Shown here: positions 52,692 to 62,988 of the stretch, piece after piece
How the letters are laid out: each line of letters starts with the position of its first letter
Position numbering within the stretch: the first letter of the stretch is position 1
NCBI RefSeq assembly: GCF_000757425.2
Contig: NZ_JPKR02000005.1
Span: forward strand, 372,001 to 436,000
DNA: 64,000 nucleotides
Direction of reading: 5' to 3'
DNA from: Tatumella morbirosei
GTDB taxonomy: Bacteria; Pseudomonadota; Gammaproteobacteria; Enterobacterales; Enterobacteriaceae
Made by a program: the position numbers and the translations under genes
The notes under the pieces: model-generated
Database searches by the model: none
Told to the model about the DNA's origin: nothing
The model's input: only the letters and a program-made list of their open reading frames with translations

Positions 52692-55004
52692 ATGAAAACA
52701 GCAAACAACCTGACCAGTACCCACTGGGGGAGTTACCACGTAGAAACGACGGGTGATAAAATCGCGTCCATGACACCAGTGGCCTGGGATAAAAACCCGT
52801 CCCGGATTGGTCAGTCAATGCCAGAGGCCATTACCGGCAATACCCGCATCCGCCGCCCGGCGGTACGGCTGGGCTACCTGAAAAACGGGCCGGCTTCCCG
52901 TGAAGGACGAGGCAAAGAACCGTTTGTCGAAGTCAGCTGGGAGCAGGCGCTCGATTTGGTCGCCCGTGAAATGCAATCGGTAAAACAACGCCACGGAAAC
53001 CAGGCCATTTATGGTGGCTCATACGGCTGGGGCAGTGCCGGTCGTTTTCATCATGTTCAAAGCCAGTTGCACCGGTTCTTGAAGGGGTTCGGCGGTTATA
53101 CCGCCAGTACCAATACCTACAGCAGTGCCGCCGGTGAGCGCATCCTGCCCCATATTCTCGGGCCACTCAGTCCGCTGCATACCCGGCATACCCACTTTTC
53201 GGTACTGGCAGAACACTGCGAAGTATTTGTGGCGATTGGTGGCCTGCCGCTAAGAAACTCGCAGGTTAATGTCGGTGGAGCCAGTGACCATATGCTGAAA
53301 CACTGGCTGGAAACCCTGCAGGCAAACGGGGTCAAATTTATCAATGTCAGCCCGGTCAAAAATGATCTGAGTGCCGTCAGCAATGCGCAGTGGCTGCCGG
53401 TCAAACCCGGCACCGACACCGCACTGTTGCTGGCCCTGTGTCAGACCTTAATCAGCGAAAATCTGCATGATACGGATTTCATTGCCAGCCACACCGTCGG
53501 CTTCGAGCCGTTACGTCAGTATCTGGCGGGTGAAACCGACGGGGTGGTTAAAAGCGCGGCGTGGGCCGCCTCCATCACCGGGTTGGCGGCAGAACAGATT
53601 ACCGGGCTTGCCCGGACTCTCGCCGGTCACCGCAGCATGGTGAATATTTCCTGGTCATTGCAGCGTTCGCGCCAGGGTGAACAGGCTTACTGGGCCACAG
53701 TAGCGTTAACTGCGCTGCTGGGTCAGATAGGTACGCCGGGCGGTGGACTGGCGTTTGGCTATGCCTGTACCAACCTTGCCGGTGCTGACCGGGTCGCATT
53801 TTCCGGGCCACGCCTGCCCGCCGGGGAAAATAAGGTGAACACCATAATCCCGGTCGCCAGACTGTCAGATATGCTGTTAAATCCCGGTGGTGAGTATCAG
53901 TTCGATGGTCAGGACTGTCGCTATCCGGATATCCGGATGGTCTACTGGGCCGGAGGGAATGCATTTCACCATCACCAGGATCTGAACCGGCTGGTCGACG
54001 CGTGGCGACAGCCTGAAACGGTGGTGGTCCACGAACAATACTGGACCGCTCAGGCGAAATTCTCCGATATCGTGCTGCCTGCTACGACAGCACTGGAACG
54101 CAATGATATCGGCAGTGGCAGTCACGACGGTTTTATGGTCGCCATGCGTCAGCATATTCCGCCGGTCGGCGATGCGCGTGATGATTATGCCATTTTCTGT
54201 GGCCTGGCAGAGCGCCTTAACTTTGCCGATACCTTTACCGAAGGGCGTAATCCGGAACAATGGCTGAAACATCTTTATGAAGAATCCCGCCCACGGGCCG
54301 AACAGGATGGTATCAGTCTGCCGAAGTTTGATGATTTCTGGGAACTGGGTAAGCTGGAGTTCGATCGTCCTGCCAGCCCGCAGATATTCTTATCGGCGTT
54401 TCGTGCTGACCCGCAGCAAAATCCGCTCTCTACGCCATCCGGTAAAATTGAGCTGTTTTCTGAAACCGTGGCCGGGTTTGGTTACCGTGAGTGTCCGGGC
54501 TATCCGTTCTGGGATACTCAGGAATATGATTATCAACAGCAGCAGGCAGCAGAATGGCCACTGCATTTACTTTCCAGCCAGCCCAGAACCCGGCTACACA
54601 GCCAGTATGATCATGGCAGCGTCAGCCGTCAGACCAAGATTCAGGGCCGCGAACCCTTATGGATGCACCCCGAAGATGCTGCAGCACGTAATATCAGTGA
54701 AGGATCGGTCGTCAGGGTCTTTAACCAGCGCGGGGCAATTCTGGCAGGAGTCCATCTGAGCGACCAGATCCGCCAGGGTGTCGTGCAAATCTCAACCGGT
54801 GCCTGGTATGATCCGCAAGATCCGTCAGTTCCGGGATCACTGGATAAACACGGCAATCCTAATGTTCTTACCGAAGATCGTGGCAGTTCACGGCTTGGCC
54901 AGGGGTGCAGTGCTCAGAGCTGTAAAGTTGAGATTGAGCACTGGCTGCAACCCGTTCCGGAAATTACTGCTTTTTCCCCCCCGGAATTTGTTGAAATAAA
55001 TTAA
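52692..55004 (+). CDS. bisC: Molybdopterin-dependent biotin/methionine sulfoxide reductase
   Basis: 770-aa DMSO-reductase-family enzyme without a Tat signal or an N-terminal iron-sulfur cysteine motif, thus cytoplasmic and of the BisC type. The Mo-ligand serine is about Ser144 in TNTYSSAAGER, and GSYGWGSAGRFHHVQSQLHRFL, LGQIGTPGGGLAFGYACTN and the C-terminal GSSRLGQGCSAQSCKVE are family marks. E. coli BisC reduces biotin sulfoxide and methionine S-sulfoxide. Near mtnB this fits sulfur-amino-acid recovery. It starts 124 bases after mtnB on the same strand. Confidence 0.85.
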   Translation: MKTANNLTSTHWGSYHVETTGDKIASMTPVAWDKNPSRIGQSMPEAITGNTRIRRPAVRLGYLKNGPASREGRGKEPFVEVSWEQALDLVAREMQSVKQRHGNQAIYGGSYGWGSAGRFHHVQSQLHRFLKGFGGYTASTNTYSSAAGERILPHILGPLSPLHTRHTHFSVLAEHCEVFVAIGGLPLRNSQVNVGGASDHMLKHWLETLQANGVKFINVSPVKNDLSAVSNAQWLPVKPGTDTALLLALCQTLISENLHDTDFIASHTVGFEPLRQYLAGETDGVVKSAAWAASITGLAAEQITGLARTLAGHRSMVNISWSLQRSRQGEQAYWATVALTALLGQIGTPGGGLAFGYACTNLAGADRVAFSGPRLPAGENKVNTIIPVARLSDMLLNPGGEYQFDGQDCRYPDIRMVYWAGGNAFHHHQDLNRLVDAWRQPETVVVHEQYWTAQAKFSDIVLPATTALERNDIGSGSHDGFMVAMRQHIPPVGDARDDYAIFCGLAERLNFADTFTEGRNPEQWLKHLYEESRPRAEQDGISLPKFDDFWELGKLEFDRPASPQIFLSAFRADPQQNPLSTPSGKIELFSETVAGFGYRECPGYPFWDTQEYDYQQQQAAEWPLHLLSSQPRTRLHSQYDHGSVSRQTKIQGREPLWMHPEDAAARNISEGSVVRVFNQRGAILAGVHLSDQIRQGVVQISTGAWYDPQDPSVPGSLDKHGNPNVLTEDRGSSRLGQGCSAQSCKVEIEHWLQPVPEITAFSPPEFVEIN

Positions 55005-55318
55005 TCTTACAACTCTGATGACCCGCGAACCGGCAATAGCGCAGCAACAGCCGGTCAGCGAGGTTATCGCATACTTAAGCCGGTTAATGTTAGTACCTTA
55101 AGAGAAAAACCTGGGTTCTGCTGGTATAAATTGTTGCCCGGCGGCACACTGACAGAGTCAGATGCACAGTACCGGCCTACCCTCCTCAGCATACTTTGTG
55201 GATCGCTGGCTGGCATCTGTCTCTAACGCACTACTACGGCTGAATGAATGACCCCGGCGGTCGGCTGGCAGAAAGCTGACCACCCCGGCGATTTTTTATC
55301 ACTACGGAGTTTTACACT
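55005..55318. other. 314-base gap, no gene found
   Basis: Between the sulfoxide reductase and the N-formylglutamate amidohydrolase genes. No open frame with a ribosome site, no tRNA and no known riboswitch pattern was seen. A short G/C-rich inverted repeat (CCCCGGCGGTCGG near 55251, CCCCGGCG near 55283) is the only structure. It presumably holds the promoter of the next gene. Confidence 0.5.
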
Positions 55319-56098
55319 GTGTCTGAACCGCTTTTATATCCGGATGAACCTGCCGCCTTTACAGTGACCAATCCTGAAGGCACCTCACCCTTTCTCATCC
55401 TGTGCGACCATGCAGGAAAGCAGATCCCACGTCGGCTCGGGAGCCTTGGCCTGAAAGAGTCTGATATTCAGCGGCACATTGGCTGGGATATTGGCGCACT
55501 CGCGGTCTCAACACTTCTCAGTCAGTCACTAGACGCGACACTGGTTTCTCAGACCTATTCACGACTGGTGATCGACTGCAACCGGACCCCGGGGGTGGAA
55601 AGTTCCATCCCGCTGTTATCTGAAGATACGGTGATCCCTGGCAATGAAGGGATCTCCGCGCAACAAAAAGAAGCCCGTTGCCGGGAGATCTTCACCCCCT
55701 ATCACGATCAGATCCGGCAGATCCTGGAACAACGACGCCAGCGCGGCCAGACCACCTGTATTCTGGCCATGCACAGCTTTACCCCGGTCTATCTTGGCGT
55801 TGCCCGCCCGTGGCATATCGGCGTTTTATACAACCGTCTGAAAGCCTATCCACATGCCTTACTGAAAAGTCTGCATCAACGTAATCAATGGGTAATTGGT
55901 GATAACGAACCGTATTCGGTCTCGGATGCCACTGATTACGCGCTGCCACAACATGCCGAAAAGAACGGGATTCCTGCGGTTGAAATTGAATTACGTCAGG
56001 ATTTAATTGCCGAAAGTGAAGGGCAACAACGCTGGGCAAAAGATCTCGATCTTCTGTTCCGTGAAGCCTGGAGCAACTATCCTGGCGAAGCAAACTAA
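55319..56098 (+). CDS. N-formylglutamate amidohydrolase family protein
   Basis: 259 aa with GTG start (cggag site 10 bases before). Family marks are ILCDHAGKQIPRRLGSLGL, HIGWDIGALAVSTLLSQ, YSRLVIDCNR, LAMHSFTPVYLG and VEIELRQDLIAESEGQQRWA. Such enzymes cleave N-formylglutamate in histidine breakdown or act on related N-acyl or N-formyl amino acids. No hut genes are nearby, so the role is unclear. It is convergent with an MFS gene. Confidence 0.85.
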   Translation: MSEPLLYPDEPAAFTVTNPEGTSPFLILCDHAGKQIPRRLGSLGLKESDIQRHIGWDIGALAVSTLLSQSLDATLVSQTYSRLVIDCNRTPGVESSIPLLSEDTVIPGNEGISAQQKEARCREIFTPYHDQIRQILEQRRQRGQTTCILAMHSFTPVYLGVARPWHIGVLYNRLKAYPHALLKSLHQRNQWVIGDNEPYSVSDATDYALPQHAEKNGIPAVEIELRQDLIAESEGQQRWAKDLDLLFREAWSNYPGEAN

Positions 56099-56143
56099 CC
56101 CTTCAGAGTGAATCTGCATTTTTCGTCCCCGTCGACCCGGGGG

Positions 56144-57520
56144 CTATCTGACCTGTGAATATTCATCGGTCTGTTCGGTTTTCCCGACATTCATTGCCAC
56201 CACCATGCCAGCCATGGCGGCCCAGGTCAGCCACTGAAATGCCTGTTGCCATTCGCTGGCGTTCTGCCCTTTGCCCGGGAATACGCCGAGAACCGCTAAA
56301 GTGATCGCCCCGCTCAGATACTGGCTGGTGACAATCACCGCGCTGGCGCGCCCCTGTGAATCCGTGGCGACCCCGCTAAGACCCAGACTGAATATCGCCG
56401 GATAGACCATGCCATGACCGAGACCGCTTAGGATCACCCCGACTACAAACCACAGCGATTGCTGACTCAACGCCTCGCTTCCCTGCAGGTAAAACCCTGC
56501 AGCGCAGATTAAAAAACCCATGCATAGCAGTTGCGGCGCACGGTATCGGCCCGATAAACCACGATAAACACGGTTACCGGCGATAATTAACACCGCCAGG
56601 GGGACAAATAGCATCCCCGTCTGCAGGGCACTGAAATGGTAATATTGCTGCCAGAGCAAAGTCAGCAGGTAAAACTGACTACCGGCACTGGCCATATAAC
56701 AGGCACTGGCCAGCCAGCTGGCCTGAAACGAAGCCTGCCGTCTTAACGCCGGGGATATCAGTGGCCGTGACGACCATTTTTCGTGCAAAAAAAAACCCCC
56801 TGTCAGCACGGCTGCCAGCCGGTTCAGCAGATAATCAGGCCCACCGTCCTGACTGAGCCGTAGTAAAGCCAGAACCAGACAACCTGCCGCCGCACTACCG
56901 ACTAAGGCTCCTGGCGTGAAAAGCACCCGGGTTTCAGGACGCGGTAGCACTGGAAAATGTCGCCATACCAGCCACAGGATCAGCGTACCTGCCGGGATAT
57001 TCATTAAAAATATCAGTGGCCAGTAGAGCTGACTGAATATCCCGCCCAGTATCACTCCGGCCACTAATCCCAGGGCGCCGGTAGCACTCCAGACTGTCAA
57101 CGCCTGCCGGTACGCTTTGCCTGCAAAACGACCTGCCATCAGCGCCAGAATTGACGGTTGCATAAAGGCAGCGGCTACGCCCTGTAACGCCCGTGCCACC
57201 AGTAACCATTCCGGCCGGTACGCCAGCGCCCCGGCAACGGAAGCCAGCATAAACAGACCCATCGCCATGCTGAACGTTAACCTTGCGCCCGCCCGATCGC
57301 ATACGGCTCCACCCGCCAGTAAAAATGCCGCAAAACAGAGCCCATATACCGCCATAATGCCCGTAGCTTCCGCGCTACTGAGTTGCAGTTGACGGGTAAT
57401 TACCGGCAATGCCACAAACATTACCGCATAATCCAGTGCAATCATTGCCTGTGCCAGACCGGGGACAACCCTGGCGAAAGTGGACGGCCTGCCAGACCAT
57501 GGGCTTATACCAGGATGCAT
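56144..57520 (-). CDS. MFS exporter (drug:proton antiporter-like)
   Basis: 458 aa from the ATG at 57520, which has a ggagagag site; an ATG five codons earlier has none. Motifs include LDYAVMFVALPVITRQLQLS, GGAVCDRAGARLTFSMA and ARALQGVAAAFMQPSILALM, as in 14-segment EmrB/QacA-type proteins, although the length suggests 12-14 segments. It probably exports a small hydrophobic compound. It is divergent from a LysR gene (about 120-base gap), its likely regulator. Confidence 0.82.
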   Translation of the reverse strand: MHPGISPWSGRPSTFARVVPGLAQAMIALDYAVMFVALPVITRQLQLSSAEATGIMAVYGLCFAAFLLAGGAVCDRAGARLTFSMAMGLFMLASVAGALAYRPEWLLVARALQGVAAAFMQPSILALMAGRFAGKAYRQALTVWSATGALGLVAGVILGGIFSQLYWPLIFLMNIPAGTLILWLVWRHFPVLPRPETRVLFTPGALVGSAAAGCLVLALLRLSQDGGPDYLLNRLAAVLTGGFFLHEKWSSRPLISPALRRQASFQASWLASACYMASAGSQFYLLTLLWQQYYHFSALQTGMLFVPLAVLIIAGNRVYRGLSGRYRAPQLLCMGFLICAAGFYLQGSEALSQQSLWFVVGVILSGLGHGMVYPAIFSLGLSGVATDSQGRASAVIVTSQYLSGAITLAVLGVFPGKGQNASEWQQAFQWLTWAAMAGMVVAMNVGKTEQTDEYSQVR

Positions 57521-57642
57521 CTCTCTCTCCGTCATAAAAATGAATAAAATTCATGATTGAATGTTCCGGAGAACAGATTAATGCTTTGCTATACTGGATG
57601 ACAAAATCATATATTTCATTTAAAGATGAGTTTAATTCAGCT

Positions 57643-58554
57643 ATGAAGCCCACCAGACTGCCACCGTTACTTTCTCTGCGTGCTTTTGATGCGGTGGCCA
57701 GACTTTTAAGTTTCAAGCTGGCCGGTGACGATATTGGCGTGACACCTACGGCGATCAGCCACCAGATCCGCACCCTGGAAGAGTCGCTGCAATGCCGGTT
57801 GTTTGAGCGCTCCGCAAGAGGAGTCTCCCTGACTCATGACGGAGCCATATTGTTCCGTGCGACCTCTGCTGCCTTTTCCACACTACGGCAGGCGGTTGAA
57901 GAAATTACTTTGCCGCGCCCCCGGGGAGCAGTGACCCTGAGTACCACCTCAAATTTTATGACTCACTGGCTGATCCCCCGGTTACCCTCTCTAAAAATCT
58001 CCTGCCCTGATCTCGAACTCCACCTGCACACCAGCACCGCTGTGGTGGATATCCGTGGTTCACTGGCCGACTGCGCAATACGCTACAGCCAGCACGTGAA
58101 CCCGTCCCTGGCCAATACGCTGCTGTGCCGGGACCGTTTTATTCTGGTGGCCAGCCCTTCGCTGGCCATCACCGGGAATGATGACCTGCGACATCAGACT
58201 CTGTTTCATATAGATAACCGGCAAATACCTCAGCCTTCACCTGACTGGAAACACTGGCAACAGGTATTTGGCCCGGCAGAACTCGATATCCAGGCGGGAA
58301 TACATTTCAATGATGAAAGTCACGCCTTACAGGCAGCGATTGCCGGCCAGGGCGTACTCATTGCCAGTGAATTACTGGCCAGAGATGCGCTGAATAAGAA
58401 GATATTGCAGGCGCCTTTAGCGCAGAGTCTACCCGGGGGAGAATATTATTTTGTGACCAGCCCGGAGAAACAACAGTGGCCGGAGATACAGCAATTATCC
58501 CGCTGGCTGGCAGAGGAATTTTCAACAGCGCGGTCTGCAAATTCCCTGAAATAA
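57643..58554 (+). CDS. LysR-family regulator (GcvA-like) beside an MFS exporter
   Basis: 303 aa from the ATG at 57643 (MKPTRLPPLLSLRAFDAVAR); 30 codons of open frame upstream lack similarity. The helix-turn-helix is LSFKLAGDDIGVTPTAISHQIRTLEESLQ (about 22-50). The effector domain has VTLSTTSNFMTHWLIPRL and DCAIRYSQ, typical of the GcvA branch. It probably regulates the divergent MFS gene. Confidence 0.85.
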   Translation: MKPTRLPPLLSLRAFDAVARLLSFKLAGDDIGVTPTAISHQIRTLEESLQCRLFERSARGVSLTHDGAILFRATSAAFSTLRQAVEEITLPRPRGAVTLSTTSNFMTHWLIPRLPSLKISCPDLELHLHTSTAVVDIRGSLADCAIRYSQHVNPSLANTLLCRDRFILVASPSLAITGNDDLRHQTLFHIDNRQIPQPSPDWKHWQQVFGPAELDIQAGIHFNDESHALQAAIAGQGVLIASELLARDALNKKILQAPLAQSLPGGEYYFVTSPEKQQWPEIQQLSRWLAEEFSTARSANSLK

Positions 58555-58925
58555 TCAGGGCATAGCCCTACGTCATTCCACGTAAAAACGCACTTGTCAG
58601 CGTGAAAATATTTGTGATAATTTTATCTACGCGGGGAAAATATATCTCCCGCAAACTTCGCCCATAACTCCAGGCAATTAACCTGTATAATCGATAAATA
58701 TCAAAATATAATTCTGTTCCCAGGAATACATTTAGCTATTTTAGCCCGAAACTTGAAACCCGTCACAGTTTTATACTAAGGTAAATATATATCGATTTAT
58801 GTCGATATTTTTTTGGCCTTATTCTTTTGGCTTCTTATAGCTTTCTTTCCCTTCTTTATTTCCTGTTTTCTCCATGGCAACGAAAGCTATAAGGCGCCCT
58901 CATTGACCACGTTACTGAGGACTGT
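58555..58925 (+). other. 371-base AT-rich gap upstream of proP
   Basis: No coding sequence is apparent. A TATAAT (58686-58691) may be a -10 box. ATATCGA-TTTATG-TCGATAT (58789-58808) is a perfect 7-base inverted repeat followed by a T-run (58806-58813), which could be a weak terminator, an operator or an osmotically sensitive leader element. proP starts at 58926 after a gagga site. Confidence 0.4.
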
Positions 58926-60401
58926 ATGACGAGCACCAGCAACAGCACCGAAAAACAGAAAAAACATTTCTGGAATAAAAAACAAAAAGAACTGACCGTC
59001 GATGATATTACCATCGTCGATAACGATATGCTGAAACGCGCCGTGGGCGCTGCGGCACTGGGTAACGCCATGGAATGGTTTGATTTTGGCGTATTCAGCT
59101 ACCTGGCGGTGACTATTGGTAAAGTGTTCTTTGCTGATGCCAGTGCCACTGCTCAGCTGATTGCGACCTTTGGTACTTTTGCGGCCGCCTTCCTGGTCCG
59201 CCCGCTGGGTGGGCTGGTATTTGGTCCGTTAGGTGACCGTTATGGTCGCCAGCGTATCCTGGCGATTACCATGATTATGATGGCTATCGGTACCTTCTGT
59301 ATCGGGCTAATCCCTTCTTATGACAGTATTGGTATTATGGCACCGTTGCTGCTGCTGGCAGCCCGGTTGTTACAGGGCTTTTCGACCGGCGGAGAGTACG
59401 GCGGAGCGGCGACATTTATTGCCGAATACTCTACCGATAACCGTCGCGGATTTATGGGCAGCTTTCTGGAGTTTGGTACCCTGGGGGGTTATCTGCTGGG
59501 CGCCGGATTGGTCACGCTGCTGACTTCGGTCATGCCGGCACAAACGATGCTGGACTGGGGCTGGAGAATCCCATTCTTTATTGCCGCCCCCCTGGGTCTG
59601 TTTGGGTTATATGTCCGTCTGAAGCTGGAAGAAACTCCGGCGTTCCAGCAACATATGGAAAAACAGGAAGCCCTGGAACACAGTAAACCCCGGCTGAATT
59701 TATGGCAGATGCTGAATAAATACCGTGCACAGATGCTGAAATGTATCGGCCTGGTATTACTGTTCAATGTCTCCAACTATATGCTGACCTCTTACATGCC
59801 AAGCTATCTGACCGGTATCCTTGGTCTGAGCGAACTGAGCAGCCTGTTACTGGTGATGGTGGTGATGTTTGTGATGATGCCACTGACCCTGTTCTGGGGC
59901 CACTGGACCGACCGAGTTGGCCGTCGTCCCGTGATTGCGGGCGGTGCTATCGGTCTGCTGGTGCTTTCTATCCCTTGCCTGATGTTGATTGGCTCCGGAA
60001 GTATGTGGGGTGTGTTCGCCGGGCTGATTATTCTGGGTGTGGTACATACCTGTTTCAGTGGAACCATGCCTGCCACGCTGCCAGCACTGTTTACCACAGA
60101 TATCCGCTACAGCGCACTGGCGATTGGCTTTAATGTGTCGGTATCACTGTTTGGTGGGACCACTCCGTTACTGACCGCCTGGCTGGTAGATAAAACACAT
60201 AATGTCATGGTGCCGGCCTATTATCTGATGGCTGCGGGTGTCATTGGCCTGATTACCGTATTTACCCTGCGTGAGACTGCACGTAAACCATTACGTGGTT
60301 CCACCCCTGCGGTAGCCACCAAAGCGGAAGCCATGCTGCTTATCAAAAAGCTGCAGCGCCGTAATAAGAAAAACGCTGAACCCCGGACTCCTGCGCAATA
60401 A
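58926..60401 (+). CDS. proP: Proline/betaine proton symporter ProP (short C-terminus)
   Basis: 491-aa MHS-family osmoprotectant transporter. VGAAALGNAMEWFDFGVFSYL, VRPLGGLVFGPLGDRYGRQRIL, RLLQGFSTGGEYGGAATFIAE and WGWRIPFFIAAPLGLFGLYVR follow E. coli ProP. The N-terminus is unusually long and basic (KQKKHFWNKKQKELTVDD). After LRETARKPLRGSTPAV the C-terminal tail is short and basic and lacks the heptad-repeat coiled coil of E. coli ProP. Osmotic sensing may thus differ. It imports proline, glycine betaine and ectoine under high osmolarity. Confidence 0.88.
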   Translation: MTSTSNSTEKQKKHFWNKKQKELTVDDITIVDNDMLKRAVGAAALGNAMEWFDFGVFSYLAVTIGKVFFADASATAQLIATFGTFAAAFLVRPLGGLVFGPLGDRYGRQRILAITMIMMAIGTFCIGLIPSYDSIGIMAPLLLLAARLLQGFSTGGEYGGAATFIAEYSTDNRRGFMGSFLEFGTLGGYLLGAGLVTLLTSVMPAQTMLDWGWRIPFFIAAPLGLFGLYVRLKLEETPAFQQHMEKQEALEHSKPRLNLWQMLNKYRAQMLKCIGLVLLFNVSNYMLTSYMPSYLTGILGLSELSSLLLVMVVMFVMMPLTLFWGHWTDRVGRRPVIAGGAIGLLVLSIPCLMLIGSGSMWGVFAGLIILGVVHTCFSGTMPATLPALFTTDIRYSALAIGFNVSVSLFGGTTPLLTAWLVDKTHNVMVPAYYLMAAGVIGLITVFTLRETARKPLRGSTPAVATKAEAMLLIKKLQRRNKKNAEPRTPAQ

Positions 60402-60408
60402 TTCTCGC

Positions 60409-60446
60409 CAGGTTTCACACCGCTCAGTCCGGTGTGAAACCTGTTT
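60409..60446 (+). terminator. Strong terminator of proP
   Basis: CAGGTTTCACACCG (60409-60422) pairs perfectly with CGGTGTGAAACCTG (60430-60443) around 7 bases, followed by TTT. A 14-base-pair stem directly after the proP stop. Confidence 0.85.
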
Positions 60447-60574
60447 ACCACCCTTGCCCACCCTTTCCCTGTCCATACTACCCCCCCTCCTGACTATTTT
60501 GCGTTAACCACGCCACCGTCACGCTTCTCTCTTACCTGTTTCAGCAACCCTTACAACGTGTATTTTTGCCTGGC

Positions 60575-61951
60575 TCAGCACTCAACATAGTTAACGGCCA
60601 GCCCACCACGGGAAGTTTCTTTATATTTTTCATGCATATCTTTCCCGGTATCCCGCATGGTGCGGATAGCAGAATCCAGAGAAATAATATGTGAGCCATC
60701 GCCACTGAGTGCCATTTGTGCGGCATTAATCGCTTTCACCGCAGCGATAGCATTGCGTTCAATACAGGGGATTTGTACCAGACCGCCGACCGGGTCACAG
60801 GTCAGCCCCAGATTGTGTTCCAGCCCAATTTCCGCAGCATTTTCCACCTGAGCGGGAGTCCCCCCCAGAACTTCGGCTAGCCCGGCTGCCGCCATGGCAC
60901 ATGCCGAACCCACTTCCCCCTGGCAGCCCACTTCGGCACCGGATATAGAGGCATTTTTTTTACACAAAATACCCACAGCAGCAGCGGCCAGGAAAAAACG
61001 TACCACATCCCCCGGCGCCGGCGCGCCGGAAAACTGCATGTAGTAATGGAGGACTGCCGGAATAATCCCTGCGGCTCCATTGGTCGGTGCAGTCACCATC
61101 CGCCCGCCCGCGGCATTCTCTTCATTGACCGCCAGTGCAAACAGATTCACCCACTGCATTGCGGACAGGGTGGAGGTAATGACATTTGGCTGGCTGGCCG
61201 CAATCAATGACTGATGAAGGGAATGTGCCCGCCGGCGGACCTTCAGCCCTCCGGGTAATATCCCTGACGACGACAGCCCGCGCCGGACGCAGGACTGCAT
61301 CTCCTCCCAGAGCAGCATAATCCCCTGCTCTGTTTCTTCTGTGCTGCGCCAGACTTTTTCGTTTTCCATCATCAGTTGCGATACCGACAACCCTTCACGG
61401 CGGCACAGTACCAGCAGTTCTGCCGCAGAAGAGAAATCGTAAGGCAACAACGTCTGTTCGCTGGCTGCCTCCCCCTGCAAAGCCTGCTGTTCATCCACCA
61501 CAAAACCGCCGCCCACCGAATAATAGGTCGTCTGAACACTGTCACCATTATTGAAAAAAGCCAGTAATGTCATAGCATTAGGATGATAAGGCAGAAACTC
61601 ATCCCGCAGTTGCATATCCTGAGCCCAGTTAAAACGGATGGGGTGACACCCTGCCAGCAACAAGGTACCGGTTTCCAGCAATTGCTCAATTTCCTGCTGC
61701 GCCTCCAGAGGATCGACCTCATCTGGCCATTTTCCGGTTAACCCGGTTATAGTGGCGCGATCACTGCCATGACCTACGCCGGTTGCCGATAACGATCCCC
61801 AGAGACGGACAACCACCCGGCAGGTATCGTACAACTGGCCGTTTTCCTGAAGCTGCTTCACAAATAACGCCGCCGCTCTCATAGGGCCGACAGTATGTGA
61901 ACTGGAAGGACCAATACCGACTTTAAATAAGTCGAAGACGCTAATAGCCAT
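60575..61951 (-). CDS. sdaA: L-serine ammonia-lyase (L-serine deaminase)
   Basis: 458 aa of the single-chain iron-sulfur type; it converts L-serine to pyruvate and ammonia. N-terminal [27 protein letters not shown] is diagnostic. The [4Fe-4S] cysteines are in [22 protein letters not shown] and [14 protein letters not shown]. The length is close to E. coli SdaA (454). It is convergent with proP and divergent from a LysR gene at 62056. Confidence 0.92.
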   Translation of the reverse strand: MAISVFDLFKVGIGPSSSHTVGPMRAAALFVKQLQENGQLYDTCRVVVRLWGSLSATGVGHGSDRATITGLTGKWPDEVDPLEAQQEIEQLLETGTLLLAGCHPIRFNWAQDMQLRDEFLPYHPNAMTLLAFFNNGDSVQTTYYSVGGGFVVDEQQALQGEAASEQTLLPYDFSSAAELLVLCRREGLSVSQLMMENEKVWRSTEETEQGIMLLWEEMQSCVRRGLSSSGILPGGLKVRRRAHSLHQSLIAASQPNVITSTLSAMQWVNLFALAVNEENAAGGRMVTAPTNGAAGIIPAVLHYYMQFSGAPAPGDVVRFFLAAAAVGILCKKNASISGAEVGCQGEVGSACAMAAAGLAEVLGGTPAQVENAAEIGLEHNLGLTCDPVGGLVQIPCIERNAIAAVKAINAAQMALSGDGSHIISLDSAIRTMRDTGKDMHEKYKETSRGGLAVNYVEC

Positions 61952-62055
61952 AACAATATCCTTGAGGACGGTTTTCCTGAATTGCGCTAGCCTGGGCTAA
62001 TTGAACGCCGTCAACAATCGATATTTCCTAAAACAATGATTAGCAGGACTGACAG

Positions 62056-62988
62056 ATGAAAAAAATTGCAAACGCACAGATGCATGCTCACTTGCAGGTT
62101 TTTGCCTGTGCAGCCCGACATATGTCGTTTACCCGCTGTGCCGAAGAACTGAATGTGACGCCGGGCGCTATCAGTCAGCAAATTAAGCAACTGGAAGATA
62201 AACTGGGATTTTTGTTATTTCACCGGGCCGGCAGAGGTCTGGAACTTACCGCTCCGGGCCAGCGGCTGGCGGTTGTCGCGAATGAAATGCACAGCAGGGT
62301 CATTGAAGAGTTAAGGTTACTCAATTCTGCCGGGATTAGCGGTGAATTCCGACTACGGTGTATTCCGTCATTTCTGAATAAATGGCTGATGCCACGTTTA
62401 CCCGCGCTGGTGCATGATTTTCCTAACATTGAATTAAGGATTACCGCTGAAGACAGCAGTGATTCATTACACGGTAATGACTTTGATTTAGCCATCGATT
62501 TAAATGACGGCAGTTACCCCGGGCTGATAACCACCCCACTATTTGAAGAAGAGATTTTTCCGGTATGCTCACCTTCTTTACTGATTAACCGGCCGCCACT
62601 GACCGATGTCAACCAACTGAAACATTATCCGTTATTACATGATGTCACTGCCTGGCGTGGTAGCCATGAATATGCCGAATGGGCATTTTATTTACAGGCC
62701 GTCGGGGCAGAAGATATCGATGTTCGCCGCGGTCATAAATTTAACCGCAATCATCTGACTATCGATGCGGCTAAACGGGGGATCGGCGTGGCTATTGCCC
62801 GCAAAAACCTGATCAACGAAGATCTGGAGGAAGGTTCACTGATCATCCCGTTTGGTACACCGGTCAACGTGAAAAAGAGGTACGTGGTGGCTTACAGCGA
62901 AGGGACGCTAAATGAACCGGCAAAACGGGCTATTTATGACTGGTTGCTGGAACAGGCAAGAATGTCCGACAGGAAAATCGCTCTGTAA
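62056..62988 (+). CDS. LysR-family regulator (GcvA-like) divergent from sdaA
   Basis: 310 aa. The helix-turn-helix is MSFTRCAEELNVTPGAISQQIKQLEDKLGF (about 23-52); the effector domain starts EFRLRCIPSFLNKWLMPRL with DFDLAIDLNDG, as in the GcvA group linked to glycine and serine metabolism. It shares a 104-base control region with sdaA and probably regulates it. A TGTCCGACAG element lies within its last codons and recurs after the gene. Confidence 0.85.
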   Translation: MKKIANAQMHAHLQVFACAARHMSFTRCAEELNVTPGAISQQIKQLEDKLGFLLFHRAGRGLELTAPGQRLAVVANEMHSRVIEELRLLNSAGISGEFRLRCIPSFLNKWLMPRLPALVHDFPNIELRITAEDSSDSLHGNDFDLAIDLNDGSYPGLITTPLFEEEIFPVCSPSLLINRPPLTDVNQLKHYPLLHDVTAWRGSHEYAEWAFYLQAVGAEDIDVRRGHKFNRNHLTIDAAKRGIGVAIARKNLINEDLEEGSLIIPFGTPVNVKKRYVVAYSEGTLNEPAKRAIYDWLLEQARMSDRKIAL

